From: Phlebotomus papatasi | Taxonomy: Eukaryota; Arthropoda; Insecta; Diptera; Psychodidae | Reading direction: 5' to 3' | Assembly: GCF_024763615.1 (NCBI RefSeq) | Contig: NC_077223.1 | Coordinates: forward strand, 111,166,627-111,230,626 | DNA length: 64,000 nt | Shown here: one piece after another, positions 20,088 to 31,500 of the stretch | How the letters are laid out: each line of letters opens with the position of its first letter | Position numbering within the stretch: the first letter of the stretch is position 1 | Program-made: the position numbers and the translations under genes | Notes under the pieces: generated by a model | Databases searched by the model: none | Told to the model about the DNA's origin: nothing | Seen by the model: only the letters and a program-made list of their open reading frames with translations

Positions 20088-22540
20088 TTTCTTTCTCCTC
20101 ACCCAAACTTTCTTTGTGTTGTAAATTTTTTCTCAGACTACTTTTCACACCACACTGAACTTTGCTGCTTTTCTACCAAAATATCCCTTTCAAAATTGAC
20201 CGTTATGTGCTTTAGTAAGCAATTTTTGGTAAAATCTTCGCAGTCACCGTTGAAAGGTTTCCACCAAATTGCACGAATTTCTTGCACTTTTCCCCTATTC
20301 CAACCGCGACAACTTCACTCAGCAAATGGGTGTTTTGACAATTGGATATTTTCACGGAGTGTTTTTTCTTCAAATAAATCCAAAATAAATGGTATTGGAT
20401 GCAAAATATCCCCGAAAATTTCATGTATTGCTCTCGGTGAACCCCCAAGTATCGATTGCCACACGGGGGAGGCGTCGGACGCGGTGAAAAGTGGATTTTT
20501 CCGCACAACCCCAATTTTTATAAATCACAGCAGAAAAAAGCCCTAAAACCAACAGAAAAAGTGCTCAAGAGTGTTCTATGCAGAGCCTTGAGTGCTCGGG
20601 ACATGCGAAATGCCTAAAAAGTGGATGAAAAAGTGATTTGTGGTGTATTAAGGAAAATCATACAATTGCATAGATCTACTGGGAAACTGTTAAAAACAAG
20701 ATTCAACCGATAGTTTTCCATAAAAGGACTTGGATTGAGACGAAAGAGGACGACATGGTGTAAAAAATAGCTTTTTCCAGTGGAAAAACTGAAAAATCCA
20801 TAAAATTTTTCCCGTCTACTGCGACGTCTGTCAGGAGAGGAATTTTGCCGTAAAATCTCCCATTCCACTAGGGTTTTTCACCCCGAAAACTCATCCAAGG
20901 GATACTCTGGATCACATTTGGGGGAGATTGTGAGTGATTTTGCAATTTTTAATGGATTTTTTGGGAGTATTTTGTAAAATAAATTTGTCAGTGCTGCAGT
21001 TTCTTGCATCATTCTAGCACTTTTCCTATATATGTAAATATTTTGATTTTCACACCGATCGATATGACCAATGGGCGGGGAAAAAGTCGATCCTGAGTTG
21101 GATTTTGACTATATTAGAGGGTTTGGGGGCTAATGGGACATAAGAAAAGCTGGTGAAATGTGTGAAAAATGTGCATTTGTGGAGAAAATTTTCCTCTAAG
21201 TGAGAAGTGCTAGAAAATTGTGAGGGCAGCACTGTCGCGGGGTCGATAGTGGCGACACCAATTTGACATAATAATTATTAAAATGGCGGTCGTGGTCGTG
21301 TCTCGCTCACCGTGTAAATATTATCAATTTTCACGCCCTGCGACAATCAAAGTGGACGAAATGGTACGTGAAAATGCTTAATGGAGATGTGTGGTAGAGT
21401 GTAGTGAAATTTCCCAGGCCGGAGAATTGGCCGCAAAAGTGATTTTTTCCCAGAAACAATGGCGGGCTACTCCTGATTTTGTTTACTTCTTCCCACATCT
21501 TGGGTCAATTTTCACCCTTTTGCTGCCCATTGAGGGTCCTCGGGGGTCTGTGATGGGGCAGTGAGTGGCTGAGGAAAGCCTCATGGGTTACTTGGACAGA
21601 GGATTTGGGGGGATGTGAGATGCTGCAGCGGGAGAAATTGTGGGGAAAAAGATGAAGAGATTTTCGCACATACAAGAAGAGTTTGGGGGAAACTCGCTGC
21701 GCATATTTTTGGGTGGACGACTCCGTGTATTCTTGTCCAAAGGATTGTGGGGGCAAATGTGGACAAGTGGGCCAGGAAGTGGTGCCTGGGTGGTGAAAAA
21801 CGCGTCTAGATGTTGTTGATTGAGGTATTGGGAGCATTAATGCCGCCCAAATGATTGTTTATGTTATTTTTCGCAGAGTATTTTGTTGTCAGTCACGTCT
21901 TCTTGCGCGGCATTGCTTATCCCCCCAATCTGCCCAAGAAGCCACTCACCAAATAAACTCCACTATCTCTTATACTTTCTGGGGTATAAACAAAACGCAT
22001 TAAACTCCGGAAGAAGTTTGGTGAATGCAAAAATTTTTAGTGATGTGATCCCAGCTGACCTAGTAGAGTGATTGGTTTGTATTTTATGATTGGAGGGAAG
22101 AATTTTTATTTTATTTGGTAAATTAGGGAGAAATATCCTAAAAAACAACATATCACAGTGTCACTATTAAGATTCTTACTATATGATTTTTAATTAAATT
22201 TCAGTTCAAATTATAAAATAATCGCTTTGTAATCATTTTGTAAGGTAAATAGTTCATATTTTGAACTAGCATCCAAGACACATTGAAGCAGAGCCAAGGC
22301 ACATCTGATTGTTTCTTGGTCCAGGTCCTAGATAGGTTGATCCGGTTCAACCATGAATCGGCTTGTGGCCTCCTTTGATCAAAGTAGGCGAATGCCTTCA
22401 GGCTTCCCACACACTTTGGCTTCGAACACTATATTTTGTCCCGTATTCCTTTAATGAATCTGACCTATATAGTAATATATTCTAATACATAGTCTTATGT
22501 CATGTATTTCTTAAAAAAAAAAAAAATAGGTCAGATTCAT

Positions 22541-22894
22541 TACAGTAGACTCTCGCTAATAAATTCGGCTCTTTTAAGATCGAGCTACTTTTTAATTCGG
22601 GTAGCAGTTACATTTGAAAAAAGTTTGTTGTCATTTTTCAAGTTTTACTATGATTATCAAATGAATAAAGTATGCTAAAATTTGGCATGGTTTGTCTTAG
22701 TTTTGATGTAATTTTGCATTATCAAAGGATTTTCATGCAATGTACGATATATATATGACTGTGTAATCTCAATATGTGTATGCAGATGAATAAAAAATCG
22801 TTACATTTCAAAAAGTTTGTCGCCCGAATTTCTCTGTAATTCGGTTGACATTTCGGTCCCAAATGCCCGAATTTGAGAGAGTCTACTGACTGTA
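22541..22894. mobile_element. TACAGTAGACTCTC family element, longer subtype
   Basis: It opens TACAGTAGACTCTCGCTAAT and closes AGAGAGTCTACTGACTGTAA. The interior (AATTCGGCTCTTTTAAGATC, GCATGGTTTGTCTTAGTTTT, TCGCCCGAATTTCTCT) matches the element at 48728-49045, so these two form a subtype distinct from the pair at 14.5-15.1 kb. Confidence 0.75.
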
Positions 22895-23146
22895 ATTAGA
22901 AATGCATGAAGCCAGAGTATATGCTAAGCATGAAAGCCTCCTTTTATTGACCACATGAAATTTTATTGCAAATAATGCAGTTAAAATCCAATAGGAAAAT
23001 TCATTAATTTTCGGTGAAAAGTCCCAAGCATTTTTTATTTCGCGAGGAAAATCCCGTCCGTCTATTATTTCCCCTTGAGGAGAGTATTCCTTTTCTTTCG
23101 TCCAGAAAGCAAAACATCTTAAATAAGTTACATTTTTTGGCTTTAA

Positions 23147-23659
23147 CCCTTTAACGACGACAGTTTTCGCAGACCGAAAATCAGCAATAAAAATGAAACC
23201 GATAAATAAAACTTCTGAAACGTCTTACATCTAACCTTCGAAAAGTCAACAGAGTCTTATTTGGTGTACTTTTTGTTTTTCATGAACAATAGGAACAAAA
23301 ACAATCTAAAAATTTAAGTAATTTTTCTGACGATACCAATGACTGATAGTTTTCACTGTAATGAAAAATTTTATTTTTGAATATTGTAGTTTCTTTTTCC
23401 AAAACGGTTTTGCTTAAAAAAAACTTGGAAGTTTAAAAAATACAATTTTCAATATGAAGACTTAAAAATTCGTAATTTTTTAGCTTAAAAATTTACTATA
23501 AGCAAATAGTTGGAGACTTCCAAAAAATATCCTAGATTCCTTCAATCTTCTACTTTGCAATTACATACAAAGTAAAAACATAAGTAAACAATAACTTTAG
23601 GTAGTCAAGAAAAATTATTTTCTTTATGGGACACCGGTGTTCCAATTGTCCTTAAAGGG
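23147..23659. mobile_element. Uninterrupted TTAA-family MITE, reference copy
   Basis: It opens CCCTTTAACGACGACAG after TTAA (23143-23146) and closes TGTCCTTAAAGGG before TTAA (23660-23663). At 513 bp it is the cleanest copy in the window. Near the right end it carries the palindrome GGGACACCGGTGTTCC, which corresponds to GGGTCACGGGTGACCC and GGGTCACCGGTGACCC in other copies. Confidence 0.8.
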
Positions 23660-23984
23660 TTAAACGAGTAATTATCTTACATTAAGAGATTTTTTTTTCT
23701 TTTAGGGTAAAACAGAGTAATTAGAAATCGTGCCTAAGTGGAATTTTGGAATTTCTTAGCTATTTCGGATCGGAAAAGAGAAAAAGAAGCCCACAAAGAA
23801 GTTCTGCAATCAAAAGCACTTGGTTCGATTTCGAATAACCTAATTGAACTTTATAAAATTAGAAGGCATCAATTTTTATTCTTCATGTTGTTAGACTTTA
23901 AAAATAGTAATTTGTTTACAAAATAGCATTTGTTTCATATACAAAGTTTCTCATTTTATAATGACATATCGGAACGAGTTCCGG

Positions 23985-24115
23985 TCAAAATCCCAAAAGC
24001 TCGAACGTCAGTATCCCGAAAGGTCCAATATAATTGAAAGCGAAATATCCAATTAGATCGAAATCCCGAAAAGCCAAGTTTCCGAATTGGTCAAAATCCT
24101 GCAAGCTAAAATCTG
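23985..24115. repeat. AATCCCGAAA-type repeat remnant
   Basis: The phrases GGTCAAAATCCCAAAAGC, AATCCCGAAAAGCC and TGGTCAAAATCCTGCAAG recur. They match the termini of the MITE at 31284-31487. This copy is degraded and its ends are unclear. Confidence 0.5.
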
Positions 24116-24808
24116 GAAAGATATCTACGTAATGGCATGGATATAAACAAAACGGAAATCATAAATCGTAAAATCTTAAGACTTTATTACCCGACAATTG
24201 ATCAGATTAGCTTGACTATCTTTCTCATTTTAACTGACCTAGCCCCAATGAAATATAAGACATATTTTAAAACTGAAACATACAACCATAGAAGCGACAT
24301 AATCCTGGATCTTTAATCAAGGTTGAGACCGCGGACGACATATAAAGCATGAGAAAGATAAAAAAGAGATTAAAATAAATTGTAGAAGCAATAAAAACTG
24401 CCATAAGAAGGCATAGTTTCTGCTTTGGTAAAATTCCTGCTCTTTCGAGACAATAGTTTCCTTCCCAGGACCAGAACCTCTGAGCTTGATGAAGATGCTG
24501 TTAATCGAGTATCTTATAGGACTATTTGTAACGAATAAGCATATCAGCAAAAAGGGACGAACTTTCTTTTAGCAGATCGTTATGCAGTGCAGACGAATTT
24601 AGGAGAAGTTCCTCGCGGACAGTCTGGAGCCCACTCCAGTTTATTCATAAGCAGGTCCATTCTAATTTTAAAATTAATTAGAACGGTTAATCTGTTTTTC
24701 GTCCTTAAAAAATCAATTTAATTCCATTCTTAATAAGATGGAAGGGCGATAAATAACCATATTGCCCTTTTCGGTTTGATTTTATATAAAGGAATTTAAA
24801 TGATTTAA

Positions 24809-25048
24809 CTCTTTCGTCTCTTTTGGGACTCTGAGTACCCAAAACAGCATATGAATATTCAGTGAAAAACAATGTTTTTTAATTATTCAGAACTGATAAA
24901 AATCAGATTCTTGTGGATGATTACAAACTATAAGGATGTCCAAATGTAAAATATTTTTTGTAGGACCTCAATTAATTCCTGAGCGCAGATATTGTTGATT
25001 AAAAAATGGTGAAATTGGCTTGCAGCATATGCTGCGGTTCGGAAGGAG
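24809..25048. mobile_element. TTAA-flanked short element, CTCTTTCG ends
   Basis: It lies between TTAA at 24805-24808 and TTAA at 25049-25052. It begins CTCTTTCGTCTC and ends TTCGGAAGGAG. The right part (TATTTTTTGTAGGACCTCA, GCAGCATATGCTGCGG) recurs at 63720-63878, again next to TTAA, so this is a second TTAA-using family. Confidence 0.6.
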
Positions 25049-25456
25049 TTAAAACATTCAAGATTTTGTCTTTCCGATTTTAGCTTTTCGGCATTTAGGT
25101 TTTTGACTTTTGAGATTTAGACTGCCGCCATACACAGTTCATTTCTTCATAATTTACTCCTCATCATGAAAATAATTTTCTGGAATAAGTTACGCAGAGG
25201 AAAGAGGCACCTGCCCATTCAATCCCTACGGCATCTTAACTACTTTTTTTCTTTCCATTTTTTCTTTTAATTTCCAAAATTATTCTTTCAGAATTTGTCT
25301 AGAACGGCTAACAGAATTGTTAATAAATTCGTAATGATTATATGGTCAGCTGGGATATTTTGTTCTACTTTTTGGATTTGCAGCACCCTCTAGTGTTAAA
25401 GTGAACCAAGCTTGTATAATCCAAAGGTTTTAGCTAAAACAAAAATTTTCTTGCAG

Positions 25457-25524
25457 GTCTTGATGATGAGACGATAAAGTAATTCAATTACTTTCTACCT
25501 TGTAACCCGTGTTGTTGTTTCGCA
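25457..25524 (+). other. rno: Likely 5'UTR exon part of rno
   Basis: A pyrimidine-rich tract and TTCTTGCAG end at 25456, immediately upstream of the rno start codon region. This suggests a 3' splice site for an upstream non-coding exon. The interval holds an ATGATGAGACGATAA mini-frame before the true ATG. Confidence 0.45.
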
Positions 25525-28500
25525 ATGTCGCATCGAGGGAAACGACCAAGTCGTTCAGAAAATGACGGTCCGCCCCCCATTAAGAGGCGCAAGGGGCGAC
25601 CACCGATTTCCGGTGGTGCCACAGCAGCCAATAATGATGATGATGAAAATGCCAATATGACAGCTACTCAGGCAAATTCATCATCGAAATCAGCTCAAAA
25701 TTCAGGATCAGGTGCTGGTACATCAACATCCAAGAACTGGCAACTCAGACAAATGACTGATCTGAAGATTTCAAGCATCTACAATCGCAATGCACCAGAA
25801 GCTCCAGCTGAACTCTTTAGGCAAGTTGACTTGTAATGTCACAGTTTTGAGGGACTTGAGATTAATTTCTTGTCTTTTTTTTTGGTCCGATTTTTCTTTC
25901 ATCCCCAACAGGAAGGACTTAATCAGTGCCATGAAACTTCCGGATTCTGAGCCACTTGCACACGATGAGTACTGGGTTATAGCTGATCAGTGGAAGCAGG
26001 AGTGGGAGCGTGGCGTTCAAGTTCCTGTCAATCCCGATTCCCTCCCAGAACCATCCGTTCGCTTCATCCAGAGCTCCAGCATCTACAAGGGAAGATCCGA
26101 CTTTAAACTGTAAGTAGAATATCTTGTACTTTTTTGCCTTTTTAATCCTAGAACACAAATTAAAAAGCAATGGACCTTATTATTTAAGTAAATAAAGAAA
26201 TCTAAAAATCTGAAAATTTTAATGTAAAAATTGTTGTGCACTTCATCAGAGTACAATGAATTGATAAATCTTAATAAAAAAACTGAAATAAAACAAGAGA
26301 TAATAAAATCAATTATTTTAATATAAATGAAAAATATAATTTTTTTTCATAACTACTCAATATGAGTATTAAAAAAATATTTATATAAGTTTGAAAAAAA
26401 AATTAAAAATAATAATAAACCAAAATCGATTAATTTTTTGCGGACTGTGAGGTATCCCGCAAGTCGATTGCACATAATCTTATTTTTTTTAAAGGTTTCA
26501 AAAAAAAAAATTATGATGAGGTCTAAAACTCGTTAAAATTGTGTGGACACTGTGAGTCTCAAAAGAAAAGAAAGTTTTAATCAAAGCCCTGAAAATATTG
26601 ATAATTATTTTTTAAAAAATTAAAAAGGGGTGGTAAAATATACCAAGCTTTGAGAAATTCCTCGAACTCGTGACTTAGATGCTATACCTCAGAAGTACTT
26701 TCGCATCATTTACCGTTTACCGGTTCTCAACCGATTTGTAAATCACTCGAAAGATCCCACAAAATAATTTTAAGAGTAATAAAATTTATTTTCGTACAAA
26801 AATAACTCATAGGTTCATTAACGGTTCACAACTGATTTGAACGGATTTATAAATCACTAAAAAAATTTCCCAAAATACACCTGGGGGTAATTCATTTCCA
26901 TTTGGTATAAAAATGAATTATCGATTATGAACCGGTTCATTACCGCTATAAAACCAATTGGAACCCATTCAGTTTTGTCGGAAATTCCAAGACCTTTCCA
27001 ACGAGCTCAAACATGACCAAAATGGGTTGATAAATGCGCTCTCTAGGTACTTTTTAAAATTTGACCTTGAAAAACCGTTATTAGGTATGATTCAATGGTA
27101 TTTTCATTTAAGGACGAAATGTCTGTCTGAGTAATGTCTAAAACTTAGGGGAATGTAAGCATGATTCGCACACAGTGAACCTTCAAACAATGTGAATTTT
27201 CTCTTTGATTGCAAAGAGCTATTTCGTCATTTCCTTGCCATAAGATAGATAATTATTAACCTCATGGAGACGAGATGAAAAATGGTAAACCAGCTTTTGC
27301 AAATAAAGAGAAAATTCGCATCGTTTAAAGGTTTACTGTGTGCGAATCATACCTACATTCCCCTAACTAAAAATGAAAAAAAATCACATGACGCGTTTTC
27401 GAGCAATCCTTAAAAACATGGTTTTGGTGGAGAAGGGAGGGTAGGGGAAAATGAAGGTCATGTTAACGATCCTTGGGTCGACTTATAGGGGGTTCCCCGA
27501 AGGTTCAAAGTCGCTATCTCTAACCGTTTGGCCTCTAGAGCTTACCACAACCGGATGGACATACTGGCAAACAGCGTGACGACATTTCTCTCAGAAATCG
27601 TCTGAAACGCGAAGATTTGTTAAAAAAAAGTAATCCCAGGGAAGGGGGTGGAAAATTCGAAGAATTATATAATCTGCTCTCTCAATGGAGTTCGAGCAGT
27701 AAATAAAGATAAAGATAAGTAAAATAAAAATTTTTCTAAATGCTTGAGTTCATGAACACTGCTTTTGCTCATGAATTAGTAGATCTATAAAAAAATTATT
27801 AATAGGTAAATGATGCCAAAGTACTTCGGGGATATTGCGTCAAAGTCGCGGGTTCAAACATTTCGCAAAACCGGGATGCTTTCAAGTAAAATTCGAGCCA
27901 ATTTTATAGACCATTTATTTTAGATTAAGATAATTTCATGTAATCAAAATTCACAATTGAACTTATTGTGATGTTCAAAACAAGAAGAAGAAGAGTTCTT
28001 AAGAGTGAGATAGATTTATGCAAAATGTTAGGGAAAGAAAGGGATGTGTATTTTGATTCCTTGAAATGTTCGTGAACCATTACCCCCAAAATTTAACTCA
28101 TATTCGAAATTTCTCGCATTCCATTTTGCAAACACCTCAAGAAGAAAGCAATTCGAGGTCGTTTGTGAAGAATCTTAGCTATCATAAGCTTATCTGGTTT
28201 TATCATTGGTTTATTAAAAGCATTAGGGGAAAGTGCTCTCTTTTCGAACGTTCATGCCTTCGAATAATGTGAATATCTTTAGTTTTTCGTAAGAGATTTA
28301 CACTAAATTATCACGGAATTATCAACATTTGATGATAGCCATCTAATATATAATAGAAATGTGTAAGTCTCTTGGGAAAACTAAAAGAAAATTTACATTA
28401 TTCGAAGGCATGAACGTTCGAAAGGAGAGTACTTTCCCCTACTGATTTCTGCGAAAGACCTGAAATTAGATATAAGCGAAGGATTTTTGTTATAAAAAAT

Positions 28501-31500
28501 TTACTGGATATTTATTTTTTAATAACGATAAGATTTACAAACATACTGAAATCCACAGATGAATTTTAGATAAAGTAAAGCAAAATTATGTTTACATGAT
28601 TATTCTCGATAAATTCTTGATTTTTGTGCAACGTGAAGTAAAAATTCCGAAAGTAGTGATAGTAATATGAGTACGTTAATTTTTGAGCTATCACCTGGAA
28701 TTACTTGCGAATGAAATCATTTTTGGTTGAGAGGAAGATAAAGAAAAAAGCAAGTAGAAGAAGTGCACAATATACAGACAATTTTTAATGATGTATAAAT
28801 TTGGGTCGCGACGCGAAATATTGTGCACACTCTGCAAATAATATAGTCCACACATTTTATTATTACATATTTTTTTCAATGTCGCCCATTGAGCCGTAGA
28901 CAAAATGCGTGTGTTGTGCTGAGGCGAGTGCCGATGTTCCTTCTGTCATTTTTCAGACCCAAGAACAAATACATCCGGATAACGAAGGATGAGAGTTTTT
29001 CGTCTGATCTTCATTACTTATCAAATGCACCGGCAATGGCTGATGCTGCGTGTTCTTATGACTTGGATCAGTGCGATGAGGCGTGGCTCAAGCTGATGAA
29101 TGGTGAGAGGGTTCAGTGTGGCCTGTCTCCCGTGACTGAGGAGCAGTTTGAGCGCGTCGTGGAGGAGCTGGAGGTATGATTTTTTTTTTTTTGGTTTAGG
29201 CAGGAGGGGAGTTTGGGACTTTGGGTATATATGACATTTTTTTTTATGTTTAGACTCGCTGCTGGGACAAAATACAAGCAATCATGAAGAGTGAAGAGGG
29301 TCTGGGCATCGAATATGATGAGAATGTTATTTGTGATGTTTGCCGATCGCCTGATTCGGAGGAAGCGAACGAAATGGTGTTTTGTGATAACTGCAACATT
29401 TGTGTGCATCAGGCTTGCTACGGAATAACCGTGATTCCACCAGGTAAAGGTTAAAGAACATTTAAATTTAAAATATGGTCACGAAATTATTTTTTTTAAT
29501 GTTATGCTCTTACAGATCAAATGATTTTAGATATCTTTTGGAGGTTTCATAGGACCCCATTTCTAATAAGTTCATAAACTCAATTAGACGTGAAAATAAT
29601 TCTTCTTTTTTATTAGTTAGAAAACAGTCGAGTTAAAGTTACACGAATCCATGTAAAATTATGTATTTTTTTCTTTTGTTCAAAATTAGTTTGCCGAACT
29701 AAATTATTATTAAGCCAGTCTGACCCAGTATCATCAAAATTGGCGTCAAAATTGATCAGAGAGCGGAATTCCTTCAATTCTTAAGTGATTTTTTTCTTAA
29801 AGTCTCAGTATAGAGGATTTTATTGATTCTTCAAGAAGTTTAAATTCATAATGATTTAATTTAATTTTTAATTCAGAGGTCTGGCTTCGCAAATGACGAG
29901 ATTAAAGTAAATTTCCTAATTCAAAACCATTTCCAGACGCTTTAACTTTGACAAAAGATTCAACACATTAAGTTCACTTTTTTTCTGAAGAGAATTACAT
30001 AAATTTGCTCCTTGACTCTTCTAGAATGCTACTGTTTAGTGAAAATTCTTTAAATATAAATTGAAAACTTCTTAAATACAAGAAAAATACGCGAGCGTAA
30101 AATGCTTCTATTGGAAACATATTAATCCAAATGGAGACAAGGAAAAGTTTCTAATTGGAGACAAACTGTGTAAGTGAAACCGTGACGAAAGGCTTCCAAA
30201 ACCTTGTTGAGTTGCTTTTGAGTGCAGGATTTGTTCTTATTCTTTGGTGGGATAAGAGGTATTACCATGAGGAGCTGGACCCTTATCTTGATCCCTCTAA
30301 ATTGTGGCGCAATATTGGCCATCTAGGTCTAAAAAAGTCTTCTCATGTTGTTGAACCGGACCCAAATTGTTGCTCTGTTCCGCTTTCTTCAGGCACGTCA
30401 TCTATTCCGGATTTTATTTATATTTCTGCACAAGCGGTCTATGCCGCGGTCATGAGGGTGAAGTCAACAGCATCGGATGTTGATGGAATTTCCCTTGATT
30501 TTGTCTGCATATTACTGCCAATTATTTTACCTTGTTTTACCTCAATTTTAGGTATGTTATAGCTGGGCCTAAGAGCCTTCGATCGATACTAAACTTGATC
30601 CCCTCCGACCCCCCTGACCTGAGCTAGAGGGGGTCAAAAATTCAATATTCAAATGGTCATATCCCGCTTCTCATTGTCGGAATTTGAAAAATTTTATGAC
30701 CTTTATGACACCCCAATTTTATCCGATTTAATGAAGATCCGATTAATCGAAAAATCGATTTTCGATTAATCGATCTCGAATATTTCGAAAACTAGACAAT
30801 GCTTTTTCTTTAAATTTTAGTATGTTGTAGCTGAGGTCGAGACCTTTCCAACGGTGGGTCGCACTCCTCCCTCGATGTTCCCTGACCCTAGCTATAACCA
30901 AAAATTTCTTGATCGCGTCGAGCCAATTTTATCCATTTCGACCACCGAGAACAGTTTACTCGACGCGATTCTTTACTCCGAAAATTCAATTTACGCATTC
31001 CGAGTTGCAAGCACCCCGAGTTGCACGCATTTCGAGGTCACCTGTAAAGAATCTCAGCTGCCATAAGCTTATCTGGGCTTATCACTGGTTTTTAGGATGG
31101 GGCTGAACTATTTTTCATTGAACAGAGCTTTTAACTCCTGTGTGCGGTATCTCGGTTTAATCACCTTTCTCCTTGTCTGAATTCAATCCTTGGTCTTCCT
31201 CTTTTTCCTTACCTGGAGACTCGTGCGGTTGACTTTGTCTCACGATTGTTGTCTGTTGGTGTGCCACGGTATCTCGCGGATGGTCCCGGTCAAAATCCCG
31301 AAAGCCAAAATCCCGAATTCTTAAAAGTGTCATAGCTACTTCCACGATTGCACCCGCGCTTGTTGGAAGCAAAGAGAAGTCTTCTGTGTCTTGGGAAATT
31401 ATTTTAAACATTTTCCTCCATATAATTTCACCCCTTTCACGATTTTAAATATTCGGGATTTTGGCTTTCGGGATTTTGACTGCCACCGCTCGCGAAGCTG

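Larger units (their letters stand above)
20088..25456. promoter_or_regulatory. Divergent spacer of BTBD10 homologue and rno, with likely promoters at 20100-21400
   Basis: The section 20100-21800 is less AT-rich and free of recognised repeats, and it should contain both transcription starts. A DRE-like ATCGATA occurs at 21058-21064 and TCGATAG at about 21242. A good donor, ATG followed by GTACGT at 21361-21369, could end a 5' exon of rno. From 22500 onward the spacer is mostly mobile elements. At 22201-22410 the minus strand has a short frame that I could not assign. Confidence 0.5.
26110..28956. other. rno intron 2, repeat-filled
   Basis: There are no host exons. It holds two copies of a tRNA-like repeat in opposite orientation, two hairpin-type MITEs (27146-27366, 28224-28441), and degenerate repeats shared with the 9.4-9.7 kb region (TCGAAAACACATCGTGTGAT-type phrases). 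The phrase ATAAGCTTATCTGGTTTTAT at about 28185 recurs at 31070. Confidence 0.6.

Noticed and set aside
20196..20546. Overlapping frames on both strands near the BTBD10 start
   Set aside because: They lie in the 5'UTR and promoter area, carry no domain and are not phase-compatible with the supported exons.
22201..22410. Minus-strand frame of 69 codons (MGSLKAFAYFDQRRPQADSW)
   Set aside because: The composition looks mildly protein-like but there is no known domain, start context or adjacent exon. It may be a repeat remnant.
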